This document shows, in pieces, positions 1 through 14,000 of a DNA stretch of 64,000 nt (its first letter is position 1; every line of letters starts with the position of its first letter). A program made the position numbers and the translations under genes. The DNA comes from Eutreptiella sp. 'Long Island Sound 2002' (taxonomy: Eukaryota > Euglenozoa > Euglenophyceae > Eutreptiales > Eutreptiaceae). The stretch spans positions 82,931,918 to 82,995,917 of the forward strand of contig OZ038382.1 in NCBI GenBank assembly GCA_964036045.1, written 5' to 3'. The notes beneath the pieces were generated by a model. The model saw only the letters and a program-made list of their open reading frames with translations. It made no database searches and was not told the origin of the DNA.

Positions 1-2084
1 CCCCAAAGGTGCCCAAAGGTCCCCATAGGTTCCCAAAGGTCCCCATAGGCCCCCATAGGTCCCCAAAGGTGCCCATAGGTCCCCAAAGGTCCCCCTAGGC
101 CCCCATAGGCCCCCATAGGCCCCCATAGGTCCCCACAGGCCCCCATAGGTCCCCATAGGTCCCCATAGGCCCCCATAGACCCCATTAGGCCCCCATAGGC
201 CCCCATAGGTACCCACAAGCCCCCATAGGTCCCCATAGGTCCCCATAGGCCCCCATAGACCCCCATAGGCCCCCATAGGTCCCCACAAGCCCCCAAAGGT
301 CCCCATAGGTCCCCAAAGGTGCCCATAGGTCCCCATAGACCCCCATAGACCCCCATAGGCCCCCATAGGCCCCCATAGGTCCCCATAGGTCCCCCCTCAT
401 AGACCCCCATAGGTCCCCAAAGGTGCCCATAGGTCCCCATAGGTCCCCATCGGCCCCCATCCCCATAGGTGCCCATAGGTCCCCAAAGGTCCCCATAGGT
501 CCCGAAAGAGGGCCCCATAGGCCCCCATAGGCCCCCATAGGCCCCCATAGGCCCCCATAGGTCCCCATAGGTCCCATAGACCCCCATAGGCCCCCATAGG
601 TCCCCACAAGCCCCCAAAGGTCCCCATAGGTCCCCATAGACCCCCATAGGCCCCCATAGGCCCCCATAGGTCCCCATAGGCCCCCCCCCCATAGACCCCC
701 ATAGGTCCCCAAAGGTGCCCATAGGTCCCCATCGGCCCCCATCCCCATAGGTGCCCATAGGTCCCCAAAGGTGCCCATAGGTCCCCAGAGGTGCCCAAAG
801 GTGCCCATAGGTCCCCAAAGGTCCCCATAGGCCCCCATAGGCCCCCATAGGTCCCCATAGGTCCCCATAGACGCCCATAGGTCCCCAAAGGTGCCCATAG
901 ACCCCCATAGGTCCCCATAGGGCTCCATCGGGCCCAATCCCCAAAGGTGCCCAAAGGTCCCCAAAGGTGCCCATAGGTCCCCAAAGGTCCTCATAGGCCC
1001 CCATGGGCCCCCATAGGCCCCCAGAGGACCCCAAAGACCCCCATAGGTCCCCATAGGCCCCCATAGGTCCCCATAGGTCCCCATAGGCCCCCATAGGCCC
1101 CCATAGGTCCCCACAAGCCCCCATAGGTCCCCATAGGTCCCCATAGGTCCCCACAAGCCCCCATAGGTCCCTATAGGTCCCCATAGGCCCCCACAAGCCC
1201 CCATAGGTCCCCATAGGTCCCCACAAGCCCCTATAGGTCCCCATAGGACCCCATAGGCCACCATAGGTCCCCGCAAGCTCCCATAGGTCCCCATAGACCC
1301 CCATAGGCCCTCATAGGCCCGCAAAGGTCCCCATAGGCCCCCATAGGTCCCCATAGGTCCCCATAGACCCCCATAGGTCCCCAAAGGTGCCCAAAGGTCC
1401 CCAAAGGTGCCCAAAGGTCCCCAAAGGTCCCCATAGGTCCCCAAAGGTCCCCATTGGCCCCCATGGGCCCCCATAGGCCCCCATAGGTCCCCATAGGTCC
1501 CCACAAGCCCCCATAGGTCCCCACAAAAACCAATAGCCCCCTATAGGTCCCCACAAGCCCCCATAGGTCCCCATAGGCCCCCATAGGTCCCCACAAGCCC
1601 CCATAGGCCCCCATAGGTCCCCACAAGCCCCAAAAGGTCCGCATAGGTCCCCATAGGTCCCCATAGGCCCCCATAGGTCCCCAAAGGCCCCTATAGGTCC
1701 CCACAAGCCCCCATAGGTCCCCATAGGCCCCCATAGGACCCCACAAGCCCCCATAGGTCCCCACAAGCCCCCATAGGTCCCCATAGGCCCCCATAAGTCC
1801 CCACAAGCCCCCGTAGCTCCCAATAGGCCCCCATAGGTCCCCACAAGCCCCCATAGGTCCCCATAGACCCCCATAGGTCCCCACAAGCCCCCATAGGTCC
1901 CCGTAGACCCCCATAGGCCCCCATAGGCCCGCAAAGGTCCCCATAGGCCCCCAGAGGCCCCCATAGGCCCCCATAGGCCCCCATAGGCCCCCATAGGTCC
2001 CCATAGAGCCCCACAGGCCTCCATAGGCCCCCAGAAGCCCCCATAGGTCCGCATAGGTCCTCACAGGCCCCCATAAGCGCCCAC
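1..2084. repeat. 10-bp minisatellite (CCCCATAGGY)n, about 208 units
   Basis: A continuous head-to-tail array of a 10-base unit, mostly CCCCATAGGT or CCCCATAGGC, with variants CCCCAAAGGT, GCCCAAAGGT, CCCCATAGAC and CCCCACAAGC. The array runs off the left window edge. On the minus strand it reads GGGG-N6-GGGG without break, a regular G-run spacing that could form G-quadruplexes with 6-nt loops. Because 10 is not a multiple of 3 and the unit makes no stop on the minus strand, all three minus frames stay open and give the same Gly/Trp/Tyr-rich 10-residue repeat. I treat those frames as artefacts. Confidence 0.97.
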
Positions 2085-5000
2085 AATATTTGGGGGGTCT
2101 ACACCCCCAAAATATTTGACGGATGGATGTCCGTCAAATATTTGACGCATGCCCATGCGTCAGTTATCTGGGGGGTGTAGACCCCCAAAATAATTGACAG
2201 ATGTATGTCCGTCAAATATTTGGGGGGTCTACACCCCCAAATATTTGACGGATGTATGTCCGTCAAAAATTTGGGGTGTCTACACCCCGAAAATATTTCA
2301 CGGATGTATGTCCGTCAAATATTTGACGCATGCCCATGCGTCAGAAATCTAGGGGGTGTAGACCCCCAAAGTATTTGACTAACATACATCCCTCAAATAT
2401 TTGAGGGGTCTACACTCCCAAAATATTTGACGGATGTATGTCCGTCAAATATTTGACGCATGCCCATGCGTCAGTTATCTGGGGGGTGTAGACCCGCAAA
2501 ATATTCGACGGATGTATGTCCGTCAAATATTTGGCGGGTCTACACCCCCAAAATATTTGACGGATGCATGTGCGTCAAATATCTGATGCATGCCCATGCG
2601 CAGCTATCCAGGGGGTGAAGACCCCGAAAAGATTTGACGGACATACATCCGTCAAATATTTGGGGGGTCTACACCCCCAAAATATTTGACGGATGTATGT
2701 CCGTCAAATATTTGACGCATGCCCATGCGTCAGTTATCTGGGGGGTGTAGACCCCCAAAATATTTGACGGATGTATGTCCGTCAAATATTTGGGGGGTCT
2801 ACACCCCCCAAATATTTGACGGATGTATGTCCGTCAAATATTTGACGCATGCCCATGCGTCAGTTATCTGGGGGGTGTAGACCCCCAAAATATTTGACGG
2901 ATGTATGTCCGTCAAATATTCGGGGGGTCTACGACCCCAAAATATTTGACGGATGCATGTCCGTCAAATATTTGACGCATGCCCATGCGTCAGTTATTTG
3001 GGGGGTGTAGACCCCAAAAATATTTGACGAACATACATCCGTCAAATATTTGGGGGGTCTACACCCCCAAAATATTTGACGGATGCATGTCCGTCAAATA
3101 TTTGACGCATGCCCATGCGTCACAGATCTAGGGGGTGTAGACCCCCAAAATATTTGACTAACATACATCCCTCAAATATTTGGGGGGTCTACACCCCCAA
3201 AATATTTGACGGATGTATGTCCGTCAAATATTTGACGCATGCCCATGCGTCAGTTATCTGGGGGGTGTAGACCCGCAAAATATTTGACGGATGTATGTCC
3301 GTCAAATATTCGGGGGGTCTACACCCCCAAAATATTTGACGGATGCATGTCTGTCAAATATTTGACGCATGCCATGCGTCAGTTTTCTGGGGGGTGTAGA
3401 ACCCCAAAATATTTGACGGACATACATCGGTCAAATATTTGGGGGGTATACACCCCCCAAATATTTGACGGATGCATGTCCGTCAAATATTTGACGCATG
3501 CCCATGCGTCAGTTATCTGGGGGGTGTAGACCCCCAAAATATTTGACGGATTTATGTCCGTCAAATATTTGGGGGGTCTACACCCCCAAAACATTTGACG
3601 GATGTATGTCCGTCAAATGTTTGGGGGGTCTAGACCCCAAAATATTTGACGAATGCATGTCCGTCAAATAATTAACACATGCCCATGCGTGAGTTATCTG
3701 GGGGGTGTAGACCCCCAAAATATTTGACGGACATACATCCATCAAATATTTGGGGGGTCTACACCCCCAAAATATTTGACGGATGCATGTCCGTCAAATA
3801 TTTGACGCATGCCCATGCCTTAGTTATCCAGGGGGTGTAGACCCCCCAAAAATATTTGACGGACATACATCCGTCAAATATTTGGGGGGTGTAGACCCGC
3901 CAAATATTTGACGGATGCATGTCCGTCAAATATTTGACGCATGCCCATGCGTCAGTTATCTGGGGGGTGTAGACCCCCTAAATATTTGATAGACATACAT
4001 CCGTCAAATATTTGAGGGGTCTACACCCCCAAAATATTTGAAGGATGCATGTCCGCCAAATATTGGATGCATGCCAATGCGTCAGTTATTTGGGGGGTGT
4101 AGACCCCCAAAATATTTGACGGACATTCATCCGTCAAATATTTTGGGGGTCTACACCCCCAGAAGATTGACGGATGCATGTCCGTCAAATATTTGACGCA
4201 TGCCCATGCGTCAGTTATCTGGGGGGTGTAGACCCCCAAAATATTTGACGGATGTATGTCCGTCAAATATTTGGGGGGTCTACACCCCCCAAATATTTGA
4301 CGGATGTATGTCCGTCAAATGTTTGGGGGGTCTACACCCCCAAGTTTTTGACGGATGCATGTCCGTCAAATAATTGACGCATGCCCATGCGTAAGTTATC
4401 TGGGGGGTGTAGACCCCCGAAATATTTGACGGACATACATCCGTCAAATATTTCGGGGGTCTACACCCCCAACATATTTGACGGATGCATGTCCGTCAAA
4501 TATTTGACGCATGCCCATGCATCAGTTATCTGGGGGGTGTAGACCCCCGAAATATTTGACGGATGTATGTCCGTCAAATATTTGGGGGGTCTACACCCCC
4601 AAAATATTTGACGGATGTATGTCCGTCAAATGTTTGCAGGGTCTACACCCCCAAATTTTTGACGGATGCATGTCCGTCAAATAATTGACACATGCCCATG
4701 CGTCAGTTATCTGGGGGGTGTGGACCCCCTAAATATTTGATAGACATACATCCGTCAAATATTTGAGGGGTCTACACCCCCGAAATATTTGAAGGATGCA
4801 TGTCCGCCAAATATTGGACGCCTGCCAATGCTTCAGTTATTTGGGGGGTGTAGACCCCCAAAATATTTGACGGACATTCATCCGTCAAATATTTTGGGGG
4901 TCTACACCCCCAAAAGATTGACGGATGCATGTCCGTCAAATATTTGACGCATGCCCATGCGTCAGTTATCTGGGGGGTGTAGACCCCCAAAATATTTGAC

Positions 5001-8000
5001 GGATGTATGTCCGTCAAATGTTTGGGGGGTCTACACCCCCAAATTTTTGACGGATGCATGTCCGTCAAATAATTGGCGCATGCCCATGCGTCAGTTATCT
5101 GGGGGGTGTAGACCCCCTAAATATTTGATAGATATACATCCGTCAAATATTTGAGGGGTCTACACCCCCGAAATATTTGAAGAATGCACGTCCGCCAAAT
5201 ATTGGACGCATGCCAATGCGTCAGTTATTTGGGGGGTGTAGACCCCCAAAATATTTGGCGGATGTATGTCCGTCAAATGTTTGGGGGGTCTACACCCCCA
5301 AATTTCTGACGGATGCATGTCCGTCAAATAATTGACACATGCCCATGCGTCAGTTATCTAGGGGGTGTAGACCCCCGAAATATTTGACGGACATACATCC
5401 GCAAATATTTCGGGGGTCTACACCCCCAAAATATTTGACGGATGCATGTCCGTCAAATATTTGACGCATGCCCGTGCATCAGTTATCTGGGGGGTGTAGA
5501 CCCCCAAAATATTTGACGGATGTATGTCCGTCAAATATTCGGGGGGTCTACACCCCCAAAATATTTGACGGATGCATGTCAATCAAATATTTGACGCATG
5601 CCCGTGCATCAGTTATCTGGGGGGTGTAGACCCCCAATATATTTGACGGATGTATGTCCGTCAAATGTTTGGGGGGTCTACACCCCCAAATTTTTGACGG
5701 ATGCATGTCAGTCAAATAATTGACACATGCCCATGCGTCAGTTATTTGGGGGGTGTAGACCCCCAAAATATTTCACGGACATACATCCGTCAAATATTTG
5801 GGGGGTCTACGCCCCCCAAATATTTGACGGATGTATGTCCGTCAAATATTTGACGCATGCCCATGCGTCAGTTATCTGGGGGGTGTAGACCCCCAAAATA
5901 TTTGACGGATGTATGTCCGTCAAATATTCTGGGGGGTCTACACCCCCAAAATATTTGACGGATGTATGTCCGTCAAATATTTGACGCATGCCCATGCGTC
6001 AATTATCTGGGGGGTGTAGACCCCCAAAATATTTGACGGATGTATGTCCGTCAAATATTCGGGGGGTCTACAACCCCAAAATATTTGACGGATGCATGTC
6101 AATCAAATATTTGACACATGCCCATGCGTCAGACATCTAGGGGGTGTAGACCCCGTAAATATTTGACTAACATACATCCCTCAAATATTTGGCGGGTCTA
6201 CACCCCCAAAATATATGACGGATGTATGTCTGTCAAATGTTTGACGCATGCCCATGCGTCAGTTATCTGGGGGGTGTAGACCCGCAAAATATTTGACGGA
6301 TGTATGTCCGTCAAATATTCGGGGGGTCTACACCCCCAAAATATTTGACGGATGCGTGTGCGTCAAATATTTGACGCATGCCCATGCGTCAGTTATTTGG
6401 GGGGTGTAGACCCCAAAAATATTTGACGGACATACATCCGTCAAATATTTGGGGGGTCTACACCCCCAAAACATTTGACCGATGTATGTCCGTCAAATAG
6501 TTTGGGGGGTCTACACCGCCAAAATATTTCACGGATGCATGTCTGTCAAATATTTGACGCATGCCATGCGTCAGTTATCTGGGGGGTGTAGACCCCCAAA
6601 ATATTTGACGGACATACATCCGTCAAATATTTGGGGGGTATACACCCCCCAAATATTTGACGGGTGCATGTCCGTCAAATATTTGACGCATGCCCATGCG
6701 TCAGTTATCTGGGGGGTGTAGACCCCAAAAATATTTGACGGATGTATGTCCGTCAAATATTTGGGAGGTCTACACCCCCCAAATATTTGACGGATGCATG
6801 TCCGTCAAATATTTGACGCATGCCCATGCATCAGTTATCTAGGGGGTGTAGACCCCCTAAATATTTGATAGACATACATCCGTCAAATATTTGAGGGGTC
6901 TACACCCCCGAAATATTTGAAGGATGCACGTCCGCCAAATATTGGACGCATGCGAATGCGTCAGTTATTTGGGGGGTGTAGACCCCCAAAATTTTTGACG
7001 GACATTCACCCGTCAAATATTTTGGGGGTCTACACCCCCAAAACATTGACGGATGCATGTCCGTCAAATATTTGACGCATGCCCATGCGTCAGTTATCTG
7101 GGGGGTGTAGACCCCCAAAATATTTGACGGATGTATGTCCGTCAAATGTTTTGGGGGTCTACACCCCCAAATTTTTGACGGATGCATGTCCGTCAAATAA
7201 TTGACGCATGCCCATGCGTCAGTTATCTAGGGGGTGTAGACCCCCAAAATATTTGACGGACATACATCGGTCAAATATTTCGGGGGTCTACACCCCCCAA
7301 AATATTTGACGGATGCATGTCCGTCAAATATTTGACGCATGCCCATGCATCAGTTATCTGGGGGGTGTAGACCCCCGAAATATTTGACGGATGTATGTCC
7401 GTCAAATATTTGGGGGGTCTACACCCCCAAAATATTTGACGGATGTATATCCGTCAAATGTTTGGGGGGTCTACACCCCCAAATTTTTGACGGATGCATG
7501 TCAGTCAAATAATTGACACATGCCCATGCGTCAGTTATCTGGGGGGTGTAGACCCCCAAAATATTTCACGGACATACATCCGTCAAATATTTGGGGGGTC
7601 TACGCCCCCAAAATATTTGACGGATGTATGTCCGTCAAATATTTGACGCATGCCCATGCGTCAGTTATCTGGGGGGTGTAGACCCCCAAAATATTTGACG
7701 GATGTATGTCCGTCAAATATTCGGGGGGTCTACACCCCCAAAATATTTGACGGATGCATGTCAATCAAATATTTGACGCATGCCCATGCGTCAGACATCT
7801 AGGGGGTGTAGACCCCCAAAATATTTGACTAACATACATCCCTCAAATATTTGGCGGGTCTACACCCCCAAAATATATGACGGATGTATGTCTGTCAAAT
7901 ATTTGACGCATGCCCATGCGTCAGTTATCTGGGGGGTGTAGACCCGCAAAATATTTGACGGATGTATGTCCGTCAAGTATTCGGGGGGTCTACACCCCCA

Positions 8001-11000
8001 AAATATTTGACGGATGCGTGTGCGTCAAATATTTGACGCATGCCCATGCGTCAGTTATCTGGGGGGTGTAGACCCCCAAAATATTTGACGGACATACATC
8101 CATCAAATATTTGGGGGGTCTACACCCCCAAAACATTTGACGGATGTATGTCCGTCAAATAGTTTGGGGGGTCTACACCCCCAAAATATTTGACGGATGC
8201 ATGTCCGTCAAATATTTGACGCATGCCATGCGTCACTTATCTGGGGGGTGTAGACCCCCAAAATATTTGACGGACATACATCCGTCAAATATTTGGGGGG
8301 TATACACCCCCCAAATATTTGACGGATGCATGTCCGTCAAATATTTGACGCATGCCCATGCGTCAGTTATCTGGGGGGTGTAGACCCCCAAAATATTTGA
8401 CGGACATACATCCCTCAAATATTTGGGGGGTCTACACCCCCAAAATATTTAGCGGATGCATGTCCGTCAAATATTTGACGCATGCCCATGCGTCAGTTAT
8501 CCAGGGGGTGTAGACCCCCCAAAATATTTGACGGACATACATCCGTCAAATATTTGGGGGGTCTACACCCCCAAAATATTTGACGCATGCATGTCCGTCA
8601 AATATTTGACGCATGCCCATGCGTCAGTTATCTGGGGGTGTAGACCCCCTAAATATTTGATAGACATACATCCGTCAAATATTTGAGGGGTCTACACCCC
8701 CGAAATATTTGAAGGATGCATGTCCGTCAAATATTTGACGCATGCCCATGCATCAGTTATTTGGGGGGTGTAGACCCCCGAAATATTTGACGGATATATG
8801 TCCGTCAAATATTTGGGGGGTCTACACCCCCAAAATGTTTGACGGATGCATGTGCGTCAAATGTTTGGGGGGTCTACACCCCCAAATTTTTGACGGATGC
8901 ATGTCCGTCAAATAATTGACACATGCCCATGCGTCAGTTCTCTGGGGGGTGTAGACCCCCAAAATATTTAACGGATGTATGTCCGTAAAATATTTGGGGG
9001 GTCTACGCCCCCAAAATATTTGACGGATGTATGTCCGTCAAATATTTCACGCATGCCCATGCGTCAGTTATCTGGGGGGTGTAGACCCCCAAAATATTTG
9101 ACGGATGTATGTCCGTCAAATATTCGGGGGGTCTACATCCCCAAAATATTTGACGGATGTATGTCCGTCAAATATTTGACGCATGCCCATGCGTCAGTTA
9201 TCTGGGGGGTGTAGACCCCCAAAATATTTGACGGATGTATGTCCGTCAAATATTCGGGGGGTCTACACCCCCAAAATGTTTGACGGATGCATGTGCGTCA
9301 AATATTTGATGCATGCCCATGCGTCGGACATCTAGGGGGTGTAGACCCCCAAAATATTTGACTAACATACATCCCTCAAATATTTGGCGGGTCTACACCC
9401 CCAAAATATATGACGGATGTATGTCCGTCAAATATTTGACGCATGCCCCTGCGTCAGTTATCTGGGGGGTGTGGACCCGCAAAATATTTGACGGACATAC
9501 ATCCGTCAAATATTTGGGGGGTCTACACCCCCCAAATTTTTGACGGATGCATATCCGTCAAATATTTGACGCATGCCGATGCGTCAGTTGTCTGGGGGGT
9601 GTAGACCCCCGAAAGATTTGACGGATGTATGTCCGCAAAATATTTGGGGGGTCTACACCCCCAAAACATTTGACGGATGTACGTCCGTCAAATGATTGGG
9701 GGCTCTACACCCCCAAATAATTGACCAATGGATGTCCGTCAAATAATTGACGCATGCCCATGCGTCAGTTATCTGTGTGGTGTAGAACCCCAAAATATTT
9801 GACGGACATACATCCGTCAAATGTTTAGGGGGTCTACACCCCCAAAATATTTGACGGATGCATGTCCGTCAAATATTTGACGCATGCCCATGCGTCAGTT
9901 ATCTGGGGGGTGTACACCCCCAAAATATTTGACGGATGTATGTCCGTCAAATATTTGGGGGATCTACACCCCCAAAATATTTGACGGATGTATGTCCGTC
10001 AAATATTTGGGGGGTCTGGACCCCCAAAAATATGCGACGGATGCATGTCCGTCAAATAATTGAGACGTGCCCATGCGTCAGTTGTCTGGGGGGTGTAGAC
10101 CCCAAAAATATTTGGCGGATGTATGTCCGTCAAATATTTGGGGGGTCTACACCCCCAGAATATTTGACGGATGCATGTCCGTCAAATATTTGACGCATGC
10201 CCATGCGCAGTTATCCAGGGGGTATAGACCCCCAAAATATTTGACGGACATACATCCGTCAAATGTTTGGGGGGTCTACACCCCCAATTATTTGACGGAT
10301 GCATGTCCGTCAAATGTTTGACGCATGCCCATGCGTCAGTTATCTAGGGGGTGTAGACCCCCAAAATATTTGACGGACATACATCCGTCAAATATTTGGG
10401 GGGTCTACACCCCCCAAATATTTGAAGGATGCATGTCTGCCAAATGTTGGACGCATGCCAATGCGTCAGTTATCTTGGGGCTGTAGACCCCCAAAATATT
10501 TGACAGACATACATCCGTCAAATATTTGGGGGGTCTACACCCCCAAATATTTGGGGGATGCATGTCCGTCAAATAATTGACACGTGCCCATGCGTCAGTT
10601 ATCTGGGGGGTGTAGACCCCAAAAATATTTGGCGGATGTATGTCCGTCAAATATTTGGGGGGTCTACACCCCCAGAATATTTGACGGATGCATGTCCGTC
10701 AAATATTTGACGCATGCCCATGCGCAGTTATCCAGGGGGTATAGACCCCCAAAATATTTGACGGACATACATCCGTCAAATATTTGGGGGGTCTACACCC
10801 CCAATTATTTGACGGATGCATGTCCGTCAAATGTTTGACGCATGCCCATGCGTCAGTTATCTAGGGGGTGTAGACCCCCAAAATATTTGACGGACATACA
10901 TCCGTCAAATATTTGGGGGGTCTACACCCCCCAAATATTTGAAGGATGCATGTCTGCCAAATGTTGGACGCATGCCAATGCGTCAGTTATCTGGGGGCTG

Positions 11001-14000
11001 TAGACCCCCAAAATATTTGACAGACAAACATCCGTCAAATATTTGGGGGGTCTACACCCCCAAATATTTGACGGATGCATGTCCGTCAAATATTTGACGC
11101 ATGCCCATGCGTCAGTTATCTGGGGGGTGTAGACCCCCAAAATATTTGACGGATGTATGTCCGTCAAATGTTTGGGGGGTCTACACCCCCAAAATATTTG
11201 ACGGATGCATGACCATCAAATAATTGACGCATGCCCATGCGTCAGTTATCTGGGGGGTGTAGACCCCCAAAATATTTGACGGACATACATCCGTCACATA
11301 TTTGGGGGGTCTACACCCCCAAAATATTTGACTGATGCATGTCCGTCAAATATTTGACGCATGCCCATGCGTCAGTTATCTGGGGGGTGTAGACCCCCAA
11401 AATATTTGACGGATGTATGTCCTTCAAATATTCGGGGGGTCTACACCTCCAAAATATTTGACGGATGCATGTCCGTCAAATATTGGACGCATGCCCATGC
11501 GTCAGTTATCTGGGGGGTGTAGACCCCCAAAATATTTGACGGATGTATGTCCGTCAAATGTTTGGGGGGTCTACACCCCGAAAATATTTGACGGATGCAT
11601 GACCATCAAATAATTGACGCATGCCCATGCGTCAGTTATCTGGGGGGTGTAGACCCCCAAAATATTTGACGGACATACATCCGTCACATATTTGGGGGGT
11701 CTACACCCCCAAAATATTTGACTGATGCATGTCCGTCAAATATTTGACGCATGCCCATGCGTCAGTTGCCTGGGGGGTGAAGACCCAAAAATATTTGACG
11801 GATGTATGTCCGTCAAAATTTTGGGGGGTCTACACCCCCAAAATATTTGGCGGATGTATGTCCGTCAAATGTTTGGGGGGTCTACACCCCCAAATTTTTG
11901 ACGGATGCATGTCCATCAAATAATTGACACATGCCCATGCGTCAGTTATCTGGGGGGTGTAGACCCCCAAAATATTTGACAGACATACATCCGTCAAATA
12001 TTTGGGGGGTCTAAAGCCCGAAAATATTTGACGGCTGCATATCCGTCAAATATTTGACGCATGCCCATGCGTCAGTTATCCAGGGGGTGTGGACCCCCCT
12101 AATATTTGGCGGATGTATGTCCGTCAAATATTTGGGGGGTCTACACCCCCGAAATATTTGACGGATGCATGTCCGTCAAATATTTGACGCATGCCAATGC
12201 GTCGGTTATCTGGGGGGTGTACACCCCCAAAATATTTGACGGATGTATGTCCGTCAAATATTTGACGCATGCCCGTGCGTCTGTTATCTGGGGGGTGTAG
12301 ACCCCCAAAATATTTCACGGACATACATCCGTCAAATATTTGTGGGGTCTACACCCCCAAAATATCTGACGGATGTATGTGCCTCAAATATTTGACGCAT
12401 GCCCATGCGTCAGTTATCTGGGGGGTGTAGGGCCCCCAAATATTTGACGAACATACATCCGTCAAATATTTGGGGGGCCTACACCCCCAAAATACTTGAC
12501 GGCTGTATGTCCGTCAAATATTTGACGCATGCCCATGCGTCAGTTATCTAGGGGGTGTAGACGCCCAAAATATTTGACGGACATACCGCCGTCAAATATT
12601 TGGGGGGTCTACATCCTCAAAATATTTGACGGATGCATGTCCGTCAAATATTTGACGCATGCCCATGCGTCAGTTATCTTGGGGGTGTAGACCCCCAAAT
12701 ATTTGACGGATGTATGTCCGTCAAATATTTGGGGGGTCTACACCCCCAAAATATTTGACGGATGTATGTCCGTCAAATGTTTGGGGGGTCTACACCCCCA
12801 AAATATTTGACGGATGCATGTCCGTCAAAAATTTGACACATGCCCATGCGTCAGTTATCTGGGGGGTGTAGACCCCCAAAATATTTGGGGGACATACATC
12901 CGTCAAATATTTGGGGGGTCTACACCCCCGAAATATTTGACGGATGCATGTCCGTCAAATTTTTGCGGCATGCCCATGCGTCAGTTATCCAGGGGGTGTA
13001 CACCCCCGAAACATTTGGCGGATGTATGTCCGTCAAATATTTGGGGGGTCTACACCCCAAAAATATTTGACGAATGCATGTCCGTCAAATAACTGACGCA
13101 TGCCCATGCGTCAGTTATCTGGGAGGAGTAGACCCCTAAAATATTTGACGGACATACATCCGTCAAATATTTGGGGGGTCTACACACCCAAAACATTTGA
13201 CGGATGCATGTCCGTCAAATATTTGACGCATGCCCATGCATCAGTTATCTGGGGGGTGTAGACCCCCAAAATATTTGACGGATGTATGTCCGTCAAATAT
13301 TCGGGGGGTCTACACCCCCAAAATATTTGACGGATGCATGTCCGTCAAATATTTGACGCATGCCCATGCGTCAGTTATCTGGGGGGTGTAGACCCCCAAA
13401 ATATTTGACGGATGTATGTCCGTCAAATATTCGGGGGGTCTACACCCCCAAAATATTTGACGGATGCATGTCCGTCAAATATTTGACGCATGCCCATGCG
13501 TCAGTTATCTGGGGGGTGTAGACCCCCAAAATATTTGACGGATGTATGTCCGTCAAATATTCGGGGGGTCTACACCCCCTAAATATTTGACGGATGCATG
13601 TCCGTCAAATATTTGACGCATGCCCATGCGTCACTTATCTGGGGGGTGTAGACCCCCAAAATATTTGACGGATGTATGTCCGTCAAATATTTGGGGGGTC
13701 TACACCCCGAAAATATTTGACAGATGTATGTCCGTCAAATGTTTGGGGGGTCTACACCCTCAAAATATTTGACCGATGCATGACCATCAAATAATTGACG
13801 CATGCCCATGCGTCAGTTATCTGGGGGGTGTAGACCCCCAAAATATTTGACGGACATACATCCGTCACATATTTGGGGGGTCTACACCCCCAAAATATTT
13901 GACGGATGCATGTCCGTCAAATATTTGACGCATGCCCATGCGTCAGTTGTTTTGGGGGGTGAAGACCCCAAAATATTTGACGGATGTATGTCCGTCAAAT

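Noticed and set aside
1-2084. Telomeric repeat
   Set aside because: The 10-bp unit has heavy variation and does not match known telomere repeats; no terminal structure is visible.
185-2086. Long Gly/Trp/Tyr-rich open frames on the minus strand (up to 439 codons)
   Set aside because: They are produced by a 10-bp repeat that lacks stops in all three minus frames; all frames give the same 10-residue repeat, with no sign of frame-specific selection.
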